From Clostridiaceae bacterium (GTDB lineage: Bacteria; Bacillota_A; Clostridia; Acetivibrionales; Acetivibrionaceae), in contig JAAZCB010000401.1 in NCBI GenBank assembly GCA_012513545.1, forward strand, positions 1 to 18,040: a stretch of 18,040 nt of DNA. The letters are read 5' to 3'. Shown piece after piece: positions 1 through 5,981 of this stretch. How positions within the stretch are numbered: the first letter of the stretch is position 1; every line of letters starts with the position of its first letter. The notes beneath the pieces are model-generated. The model saw nothing but the letters and a program-made list of their open reading frames with translations. It searched no databases and was not told the origin of the DNA. The translations under genes and the position numbers were made by a program.

Positions 1-2382
1 AAGATACTGATATGCAAAACCCTCCAGATATTTTACTGCAGCATATTGGATTGGAAACAACTCCAAAGTTGCGAGTTTCTTGGCCTCTTCACATAAAGCA
101 AGACCTTTTTTTATATTCTCTTCACTGTCACGAATTTTGGATAACTCAATATAAGAATAGGCCATCTGATATTTTGCATAAGCAACAGCTTGAGGGAAAT
201 TTTCTTCATTTACGACCTCCATGCATTCCTTACTTAGCTCTATGGCTTTAATCAGGTTTTCCTCCGTATCCTTTTCTTCAGATAAAATTTGATAAGTACG
301 AGCCAGATTAATAATTATGGTTGCATATACCGAAGGATATTTGTCAATCGTAAAATATTCCATAGCTTCATTATAAGAGTTTATTGCATTAAGGCAATTA
401 TTTTGCGTATCCTTCATTACAGCTGCAAATCCATAGGCAGTACCCATATTAATTTTTACTAATGCATAGCTATAAGGATTGTCCTCTTTACCTGCAACTT
501 TCAAGGCTTCATTAAAGGATTTGATTGCGTCTTCATAAAATTCAACTGAATAATCAATTTGAATTAAAGAAGTATATAACTTTCCAAGCTCTGTTTGGAC
601 TGTCAGATAACCCTCAGCATCTTCAGTTATGGTTATAATCTCCAGTGAATCTTTATAATTATCAATTGCTTTCATAGCATTATCCTTTGGTTCACTGAAT
701 AAATGCATGTTCCAATGTGCCTTTCCCAAAACTATCTTGGAATCTGCGTAAAGCAAAGGATATTTTTCCTTGGTAAATATTTTCAAAGATTCTTCGTGGG
801 CCTCAATAGCCTTACTCGCGAATTCTTTACCGTCTTTTTTATAAGACAAACTCAAATATACGTTTCCGAGCAATCTTTGAGTCAAGGCGTAACTTAAAGG
901 GTACATTTCCAATGACCTTACTCTTAAACTCTCCCTGCAGGCATTTTCAGCATTATGAAGATTCTGGACATCATCTTGTGCAAGGGATAGCCGGTAATAT
1001 GCCCACCCTTCATAGTTCTTAATGGATGCATAATATACCGGATAACTCTCAAAAGTATAAATTTCCAATGCATCTTCAAAACATTCCAGAGCTTTTTTAA
1101 GATTATCAGATGTATCCTTTATCTGGGAAAAGTAGTAATAGCAACTTCCCATTTTCCCTTTAGCAAAAGCATATTCAGAAGGATACATGTTCACATCGAA
1201 GAAATCCATAATCTCGTTATATATTTCAAGAGCTTGATTAAAATACTGGTCTGCTGCCATTGAAGATCCCAGGCTCACATATGCTCCGGCAAGATAGCTT
1301 TTTGTTAAAGCATACTCCATAGGAAATTTCTCTTTTGTAAAGACTTCCAATGCCTCTTTATAAGCCTTTATAGCTTCATTAAGGTTTATACTGCTGTCTT
1401 TAATCGTAGAGAGCAGTTCAAATACTTCTCCGGTGTTTCTTTTAATAATCGCATATTCTTCAGGATAATCACCCAATGTATAAATTTTTATAGCATTATC
1501 AAAGGCATCAAACGCATATTTTATGTTCTTGTCTCTTTCTCTTATATATGATAATTTTGTATACGCCAGTCCCAAACCGATTTGTGCACAGGCATATATT
1601 TCCTTATTATCTTCCGACGAGTTTGCCAATAAAGCATCCTCATATGACAGTACAGCTTTAACTGCATTTTCTTCATAATCCACTATATTTGAAAGTTTTA
1701 TGTATACATTGCCCAAATTAACCTTAACACGTCCATATTCCTCAGGATTAGCCTTACTTGATATGCTTTCAAGTATCTTACCGTATTGGGCTATTGCTCC
1801 GGCATAGTTCCCGTCTTCTACCAATTTGTCAGCTTCATTGATTGCATCATTTACCTTGTCAATTCCATACCTTTTTGTTATATTTACAATTGTATTGCCT
1901 CCTACCGAAAGGACTATGTTATTATCGCCTTCTATATTTACATTGACAACATTATCAGTCCAGATGTTGACGGTCGTTTTCTCTTTGTTTAAACTGTATT
2001 TGGATTTGAGTATCGATTCAATAAACTGAACAGGTACATAAAATCTGTCTTTATGTAATACTGATACTGAAGGCAGGTTTATCGTATTACCATTGACTGT
2101 TGCTTCTTTTCTATCTGCTTTTATATCAATTCTTTTTTCTCCCTTATTTCCAACAACAGTTTTTGAAGCTCCATCCCATTTCACTTCCAAACCAAAAAGA
2201 TCAAATAATTCTCTTATTGACAAGTATAATTCATCATTTATAACAATCGGAGGAATGCTAAACTCTACCGGATCGTTGTTTATTCTCACCTGAACCTGGC
2301 TAACAGCATAATTAATATTTCTTTCCGGAAAAAAGCTGAATAGTAAGAGTACTGCTAATAAACTCAAAAAAAACTTTTTCAC
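1..2382 (-). CDS. Secreted protein with copper-amine-oxidase-N-like domain and ~47-residue TPR-like repeats (C-terminus off the window)
   Basis: The reading frame is open for 794 codons from a GTG start to the window edge with no stop, so the 3' end is missing. GGGGGAG lies 9 nt upstream of the GTG; the ATG at 2400 runs straight into a stop. Residues 1-26 form a signal peptide (MKKFFLSLLAVLLLF core). Residues about 30-145 resemble the copper amine oxidase N-terminal domain common in clostridial exported proteins (ELYLSIREL, DRFYVPVQFI). From about residue 210 the chain is twelve repeats of nearly constant 47-residue length plus the start of a thirteenth. The consensus is YPxxYAxxKxxLGxxYxxLSxIKD, then NLxKAIxxYxEALxIYT. 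The pattern resembles long TPR-like repeats of cyanobacterial proteins and suggests a protein-binding solenoid outside the membrane. No enzymatic domain is visible; the partner is unknown. Domain calls are firm, function is not. Confidence 0.85.
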   Translation of the reverse strand, partial: MKKFFLSLLAVLLLFSFFPERNINYAVSQVQVRINNDPVEFSIPPIVINDELYLSIRELFDLFGLEVKWDGASKTVVGNKGEKRIDIKADRKEATVNGNTINLPSVSVLHKDRFYVPVQFIESILKSKYSLNKEKTTVNIWTDNVVNVNIEGDNNIVLSVGGNTIVNITKRYGIDKVNDAINEADKLVEDGNYAGAIAQYGKILESISSKANPEEYGRVKVNLGNVYIKLSNIVDYEENAVKAVLSYEDALLANSSEDNKEIYACAQIGLGLAYTKLSYIRERDKNIKYAFDAFDNAIKIYTLGDYPEEYAIIKRNTGEVFELLSTIKDSSINLNEAIKAYKEALEVFTKEKFPMEYALTKSYLAGAYVSLGSSMAADQYFNQALEIYNEIMDFFDVNMYPSEYAFAKGKMGSCYYYFSQIKDTSDNLKKALECFEDALEIYTFESYPVYYASIKNYEGWAYYRLSLAQDDVQNLHNAENACRESLRVRSLEMYPLSYALTQRLLGNVYLSLSYKKDGKEFASKAIEAHEESLKIFTKEKYPLLYADSKIVLGKAHWNMHLFSEPKDNAMKAIDNYKDSLEIITITEDAEGYLTVQTELGKLYTSLIQIDYSVEFYEDAIKSFNEALKVAGKEDNPYSYALVKINMGTAYGFAAVMKDTQNNCLNAINSYNEAMEYFTIDKYPSVYATIIINLARTYQILSEEKDTEENLIKAIELSKECMEVVNEENFPQAVAYAKYQMAYSYIELSKIRDSEENIKKGLALCEEAKKLATLELFPIQYAAVKYLEGFAYQYL

Positions 2383-2479
2383 TTAAATACACTCCCCCAT
2401 AATGTTTTACAGCCAGACAAATGATTATAAAAGAATTCTAACAGGAACAGTTTATTCCAAACTTGTCCTTTTTTCTATA

Positions 2480-2508
2480 ATAATATAATATACTACTATA
2501 CAAATCAA
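2480..2508 (-). promoter_or_regulatory. Candidate promoter for the TPR-repeat gene
   Basis: On the minus strand TTGATT (2508-2503) is followed by a 17-nt spacer and TATTAT (2485-2480), a reasonable vegetative promoter. It would give a leader of about 90 nt before the GTG at 2382. The surrounding DNA is very AT-rich, so chance matches are possible; a TATAAT nearer the gene lacks a good -35. Confidence 0.4.
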
Positions 2509-2605
2509 CATTATTGTTTGAAAATCTCCCACTGCAATTATACTTTTATTTTTCTGTAATGCTAATTTACAAAAGACAATCATTTTGGTACAAACCCCTT
2601 AGCTT

Positions 2606-2767
2606 CTACATTTCACATATGGTGATTATTTCAAGTATTTCATCTCTATTAAACAACCTATCTCCATAAGGATCCAAACCTGTAAGCAAGATACTTTGTA
2701 GGTCTACCGAGTATATTGGAATTTTGCGTTTTACCTGCAGAGCAGTAATATCCTTATTGGGTGAAAT
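2606..2767 (-). pseudogene. Possible C-terminal remnant of an unrecognised gene
   Basis: A 53-codon open stretch on the minus strand reads like a real protein tail (KRKIPIYSVDLQSILLTGLD, then PYGDRLFNRDEILEIITICE) and ends at TAG. It has no ATG, GTG or TTG start: a stop lies directly upstream of its first codon, an ATT. AGGAG sits 4 nt before that ATT, so a non-standard start cannot be excluded. The upstream frames are closed by several stops. I do not recognise the family. The likeliest reading is the leftover end of a longer gene, but a chance open frame is also possible at this length. Confidence 0.3.
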
Positions 2768-2827
2768 CTATCTCCTATATCTTTTTACTAATCAATAATT
2801 ATCATATTTTGAATATAAGGATTTACG

Positions 2828-2858
2828 AAAAAAAGGGACAAGTCTCTACCTGTCCCTT
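2828..2858 (-). terminator. Rho-independent terminator of the ferritin operon
   Basis: Perfect 8-bp stem AAGGGACA/TGTCCCTT (2833-2840 with 2851-2858), 10-nt loop, and a run of seven T on the minus strand (2834-2828). It lies just past the stop codon of the small protein at 2877 and ends that transcript. Confidence 0.85.
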
Positions 2859-2876
2859 AGTCACTGCCAGTATCAT

Positions 2877-3134
2877 TTAATCTGAAGATATACTTAATGT
2901 TTTGGCTTTAATTCCATTCATTGAGTTTAACTCATCTTCCAGAACTTTAATTTCATCTTTATTTCCAGCTAATTGTAATAGTATCAGACCTTCCTCGGAA
3001 CAAACATTGCCTGCTTCATGCAAACCCAGCCTCATCTTAATTAAGCAACCATGCTTTGTCAAAACTTCCTGAAACTCTGGAGCTTTATTTGAACGGTGGT
3101 TAATAACGACCGCCATAATATTGTATTCCGCCAT
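2877..3134 (-). CDS. Small TM1266-like (ACT/ferredoxin-fold) putative regulatory protein
   Basis: An 85-residue soluble protein with no signal or membrane segment. Its layout (an N-terminal strand EYNIMAVVINHR, a helix, then IKMRLGLHEAG, a hydrophobic strand LILLQLAG, a helix KDEIKVLEDELNSM and a final strand IKAKTLSI) matches the ferredoxin-like fold of the TM1266 family. That family is annotated as a putative iron-only-hydrogenase-system regulator, but its biochemical role is not established and no hydrogenase gene is visible here. AGGGAG lies 8 nt before the ATG. The gene starts 26 bp after the ferritin stop and shares its terminator, so the two form an operon. It has two cysteines, C30 and C45, the first in the KHGCLIK segment. 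The family assignment is by memory of its pattern; an unrelated ACT-like protein is the alternative. Confidence 0.6.
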   Translation of the reverse strand: MAEYNIMAVVINHRSNKAPEFQEVLTKHGCLIKMRLGLHEAGNVCSEEGLILLQLAGNKDEIKVLEDELNSMNGIKAKTLSISSD

Positions 3135-3160
3135 GTAATCTTCTCCCTTAAAAATATATT

Positions 3161-3679
3161 CTATGCTTGCTCTCCGGTTGCAGGAGGAGTGTAAACCCTT
3201 TGCGCAAGTTCGGCATCAATCATAAGGATACCTCTTCCGTCATTACCTGCAATCTTGAATCTTTTCAAGTTATGATCTGCATTTGCTTCTTCTTCAACCT
3301 GTTCATTTATGAACCATTGTAAAAAGGAATACGTTGTATGATCTTTCTCATTTAGAGCAGCATCAACTATATTGTGAATTGACTTTGTGATAAACTGCTC
3401 ATGCTCCAAAGAAAGCCTCAATACTTCCTCTATGGACTCGTAATCCGATTTTGGCGCATCAATTTGTCCAAGTATAACTTTGCCGCCAATGTCGTTTACA
3501 AAATTAAATATTTTAATTGCATGATCTCTTTCCTCCTGAGCCTGAACATAAAAGAAGTTTGCAAAACCATCCAAATTGAGAGATTTAAAATATGATGACA
3601 TTGATAAATAGAGATAAGCTGAATAAAATTCCTTCTGAATCTGTTCATTAAGACATTTTTGAATTTTTTCACTAACCAT
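3161..3679 (-). CDS. ftnA: Non-heme ferritin (FtnA type)
   Basis: A 172-residue cytoplasmic iron-storage protein, the usual length for bacterial ferritin; subunits of this family form a 24-mer shell that oxidises Fe(II) and stores Fe(III). The ferroxidase ligands fall at the same positions as in E. coli FtnA: E17, E50, H53, E94 and Q127, with third-site acids E49, E126, E129 and E130 and the conserved Y24. There is no methionine for heme binding in the bacterioferritin context, so this is ferritin rather than Bfr. The start is an ATG with GGAGG 9 nt upstream (ATG GTT AGT). It is first in an operon with the TM1266-like protein. Regulation by iron or peroxide is expected but the visible operator match is weak. 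Confidence 0.96.
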   Translation of the reverse strand: MVSEKIQKCLNEQIQKEFYSAYLYLSMSSYFKSLNLDGFANFFYVQAQEERDHAIKIFNFVNDIGGKVILGQIDAPKSDYESIEEVLRLSLEHEQFITKSIHNIVDAALNEKDHTTYSFLQWFINEQVEEEANADHNLKRFKIAGNDGRGILMIDAELAQRVYTPPATGEQA

Positions 3680-3695
3680 TCAAAATCACCTCCGC

Positions 3696-3710
3696 AAATA
3701 TTAATTATAA
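3696..3710 (-). promoter_or_regulatory. Candidate -10 and weak PerR-like box of the ferritin operon
   Basis: The minus strand has TATAAT at 3709-3704, 25 bp upstream of the ATG and just ahead of the GGAGG. It sits in TTATAAT-T-AATATTT, whose left half equals the PerR half-site while the right half matches only 4 of 7. No good -35 lies at normal spacing. In this AT-rich DNA the match may be accidental. Confidence 0.25.
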
Positions 3711-3800
3711 ATATACCCAACATGCCATAATAATAACACAATAATTAGTATAATCATAGAAAAATTTAACATACTATATGGTTTGTGTTTAGTATGCGAT

Positions 3801-3822
3801 AATATTTTAAGCTTAAAATATT
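3801..3822. repeat. Perfect 22-bp palindrome
   Basis: Two 11-bp arms, AATATTTTAAG and CTTAAAATATT, meet without a spacer. There is no T-run suited to a terminator, and perfect symmetry over two helical turns suits a dimeric DNA-binding protein. It lies about 120 bp upstream of the ferritin start and 240 bp upstream of asnB, so it could serve either. The AT-rich composition weakens the inference. Confidence 0.45.
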
Positions 3823-3892
3823 GGTACCTCAAATATCCGCTACCTTTAAAGCAGCCTGTAGATCATATTATTAATTGTTTTTTGCTTTATTA

Positions 3893-3943
3893 TTCTGTAA
3901 CGTATGCGTTATTTGTAACAGAAATAAAACATACTCATATAAT
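3893..3943 (+). promoter_or_regulatory. Candidate asnB promoter with overlapping inverted repeat
   Basis: TATAAT (3938-3943) follows TTGTAA (3913-3918) at 19 nt, slightly long. The -35 lies inside an inverted repeat with arms TTCTGTAAC (3893-3901) and GTAACAGAA (3915-3923) that match at 8 of 9 pairs. Start of transcription would fall near 3950, just before the terminator-like hairpin. Weak match to consensus, so low confidence. Confidence 0.3.
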
Positions 3944-3954
3944 ATTAATATAAA

Positions 3955-4000
3955 ACGGCAAAGGCGCCTTATTTAATGGGCGCATTTTGTCGTATTTTTT
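3955..4000 (+). terminator. Terminator-like hairpin in the asnB leader (possible attenuator)
   Basis: ACGGCAAAGGCGCC (3955-3968) pairs with GGCGCATTTTGTCGT (3979-3993) to give about 14 pairs including two G-U pairs and one bulged A. It is followed by A and six T (3995-4000). No gene lies upstream on this strand, so the hairpin acts on a short leader RNA or protects the 5' end of the asnB message. Read on the minus strand its T-run is only four long. Confidence 0.55.
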
Positions 4001-4061
4001 CTACCAAATAATGTTACTATTGTATATTAATTTAAATAATTTTCAGCAGGAGTGATGAATT

Positions 4062-5903
4062 ATGTGTGGCATAGCCGGCTTTATAAACCTGAAGGAAGAC
4101 TTGAGTACTAAAAAGGACATACTTTTAAATATGATCGAAAAACTAAAATACCGTGGCCCTGATGCTTCGGGAGAGTGGACCTCTCCTCATGCTCTTATCG
4201 CACACAAGAGGTTAATAGTTGTTGACCCGGAAGGTGGAAGCCAGCCCATGGTAAAGCGCTTTCAAAGCAATTTGTACGTCATTACATATAATGGCGAATT
4301 GTACAACACCTCTGACTTAAGAAGTGAACTCAAGAGCCTCGGACATTATTTTTCCAGCAATTCCGATACAGAAGTTTTATTAGAGTCGTATATTGAATGG
4401 GGCCCAGAGTGTGTTCAATATTTAAACGGAATTTATGCTTTTGGTATATGGGATGATAAGAAACAGAGCTTCTTTCTGGCAAGAGACAGATTTGGTGTAA
4501 AACCTCTGTTTTATTCCCTTCAAAACAATTCTCTGATCTTTGCTTCAGAAATAAAGGCAATACTGGCAAATCCTCTTGTCAAACCCTTTATTGGTGCAGA
4601 TGGCCTTGCAGAAATTTTTGCTTTAGGTCCCGCGCGTACTCCAGGACACGCTGTTATTAGAGATATCCATGAGATAAAACCTGCACATTGTATGCTTTTT
4701 GATTCAGACGGACCCCATATTAAAAAATACTGGTCACTCTCAAGCCATCCTCATGAAGATGGGTTAGATGCTACAATAGCCCAGGTACGTGATTTGGTGA
4801 CAGATGCAATTCAAAGACAGCTCGTGGCAGATGTACCGGTATGTACATTCCTTTCCGGTGGTCTTGACTCAAGCGCAATTACTGCAGTTGCAGCAGAGAA
4901 TTTCAGAAAGGAAGGCAACGGACCTCTAAACACCTTTTCCATCGATTATGTAGACAATGATATTTTTTTTAAAGCAAGTCTTTTTCAACCAAATTCCGAT
5001 GCTCCATGGATAAAAAAAGTATCTGATCATCTTGGTACAAACCACCATTATGTCAAGTTTGACAGTCCACAACTGGCAGATGCCCTGCTTGACGCTGTAA
5101 AAGCCCGGGATCTTCCTGGTATGGCTGACATTGACTCTTCCCTCTGGCTTTTTTGCCGTGAAGTCAAAAAAGAAGCAGTTGTGGCATTGTCCGGGGAATG
5201 CGCAGACGAAATATTCGGAGGTTATCCTTGGTTTCACAATGAAGAAATGCTTATGGCTGATACTTTCCCATGGGCACGAGCATTAAATGAGAGGATAAAA
5301 GTTCTTTCTCCCGAGCTTATAAGTTTGATAAAACCGGAGGAGTATATAGAAAGACGCTACAGGGAAACACTCGAAGAAGTGCCTCGGTTAATTGGCGAAG
5401 GCAAACTTGAGGCAAGAAGGAGAGAAATGTTCTATCTGAATATCAACTGGTTCATGTCAACGCTCCTTGATCGCAAAGACCGCATGAGCATGGCCTCAGG
5501 CTTGGAAGTAAGAGTTCCTTACTGTGATCACAGACTTGTTCAGTATGTATGGAACATTCCATGGGTGTTAAAAATGTATAGAGGTAGAGAAAAAGGCCTT
5601 TTACGAGAGGCTTTAAGAGGTATACTTCCTGATTATATAATTGAGCGGAAAAAGAGTCCTTACCCTAAAACTCACAACCCCTCCTATGAAAACATTGTAA
5701 GTAAATGGCTTCTTGAAATATTGAGTGACAATAATTCTGCCCTTCATCAGCTTATAGATGTAAATAAAGTAAAGGCAATGGCAGAAGGTAAGTCCGACTA
5801 CGGCAAGCCATGGTTCGGTCAGCTTATGGCAATGCCTCAGATGTTTGCATACCTGATTCAGGTAGATTTGTGGTTCAGGGAAAATAAAGTTTCCATTGTT
5901 TAA
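4062..5903 (+). CDS. asnB: Asparagine synthetase, glutamine-hydrolysing (AsnO/AsnB type)
   Basis: A 613-residue cytoplasmic enzyme that makes asparagine from aspartate, ATP and glutamine. The N-terminal class II amidotransferase domain (about 2-215) begins MCGIAGF, so Cys2 becomes the nucleophile after Met removal; RGPD, YNGELYN and NSDTEV are the expected glutamine-site motifs. The synthetase domain (about 230-600) has the ATP-pyrophosphatase loop SGGLDSS at 265-271 and SGECADEIFGGYPW from 377. Length and the long insertion after TFSIDYVDND resemble Bacillus AsnO (YisO) rather than the shorter E. coli AsnB. AGGAG lies 9 nt before the ATG. It is the only plus-strand gene here and appears monocistronic. 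All catalytic motifs are intact. A role in modifying another amide acceptor is possible for members of this family, but no pathway genes lie next to it. Confidence 0.96.
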   Translation: MCGIAGFINLKEDLSTKKDILLNMIEKLKYRGPDASGEWTSPHALIAHKRLIVVDPEGGSQPMVKRFQSNLYVITYNGELYNTSDLRSELKSLGHYFSSNSDTEVLLESYIEWGPECVQYLNGIYAFGIWDDKKQSFFLARDRFGVKPLFYSLQNNSLIFASEIKAILANPLVKPFIGADGLAEIFALGPARTPGHAVIRDIHEIKPAHCMLFDSDGPHIKKYWSLSSHPHEDGLDATIAQVRDLVTDAIQRQLVADVPVCTFLSGGLDSSAITAVAAENFRKEGNGPLNTFSIDYVDNDIFFKASLFQPNSDAPWIKKVSDHLGTNHHYVKFDSPQLADALLDAVKARDLPGMADIDSSLWLFCREVKKEAVVALSGECADEIFGGYPWFHNEEMLMADTFPWARALNERIKVLSPELISLIKPEEYIERRYRETLEEVPRLIGEGKLEARRREMFYLNINWFMSTLLDRKDRMSMASGLEVRVPYCDHRLVQYVWNIPWVLKMYRGREKGLLREALRGILPDYIIERKKSPYPKTHNPSYENIVSKWLLEILSDNNSALHQLIDVNKVKAMAEGKSDYGKPWFGQLMAMPQMFAYLIQVDLWFRENKVSIV

Positions 5904-5936
5904 AAAGTTGGAAATCCCCCCTTTGGGGGCTCCAAC
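5902..5936 (-). terminator. Terminator of the giant kinase gene, overlapping the asnB stop codon
   Basis: GTTGGA (5907-5912) pairs with TCCAAC (5931-5936) and an inner C5/G5 stem closes on a TTT loop. On the minus strand the stem is followed by five T (5906-5902), which include two bases of the asnB TAA. On the plus strand the sequence after the stem has no T-run, so it should end asnB transcripts poorly. Confidence 0.75.
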
Positions 5937-5981
5937 TCCCATGAAATATGGATAATATAATTTTAGATTGTATAGGTGTAT

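Larger units (their letters stand above)
2383..2876. other. Non-coding stretch between the TPR gene and the ferritin operon
   Basis: This stretch of nearly 500 bases holds a candidate promoter for the TPR gene, the tail of a possible decayed gene (2606-2767) and the terminator of the ferritin operon (2828-2858). I see no other gene, RNA or mobile element in it. Confidence 0.6.
3680..4061. other. Divergent regulatory region between ferritin and asnB
   Basis: About 380 bases without a gene. It holds the ferritin ribosome site and possible promoter, a perfect 22-bp palindrome (3801-3822), an inverted repeat over a possible promoter (3893-3943) and a terminator-like hairpin (3955-4000), listed separately. 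A second possible asnB -10, TATATT with an upstream TG, lies near 4022-4027. No open frame here looks real. Confidence 0.6.

Noticed and set aside
12..2293. Several short plus-strand open frames
   Set aside because: They are antisense to the 794-codon TPR frame, have no ribosome sites or recognisable domains, and the minus-strand frame shows clear repeat conservation.
2400..2480. Riboswitch (for example c-di-GMP class I) in the TPR gene leader
   Set aside because: The leader is under 100 nt, has only an interrupted 5+3 bp stem, and lacks the conserved GEMM loop sequences.
3721..3780. Fur box upstream of ferritin
   Set aside because: The best candidate, around TGATTATACTAATTA on the minus strand, matches only one half of the 7-1-7 Fur consensus, in very AT-rich DNA.
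3781..4061. T-box riboswitch upstream of asnB
   Set aside because: Only a short GGTACC near 3823 recalls the T-box motif; the flanking AGGGTGG...CGCG is absent and it lies over 120 bases before the terminator-like hairpin.
3161..5903. Ferritin, asnB and the giant kinase as one functional cluster
   Set aside because: They are on different strands with their own terminators and share no pathway that the sequence shows.
4330..5942. Minus-strand open frames across asnB
   Set aside because: They lie opposite an intact asparagine synthetase with all motifs in place, and their translations show no family features.
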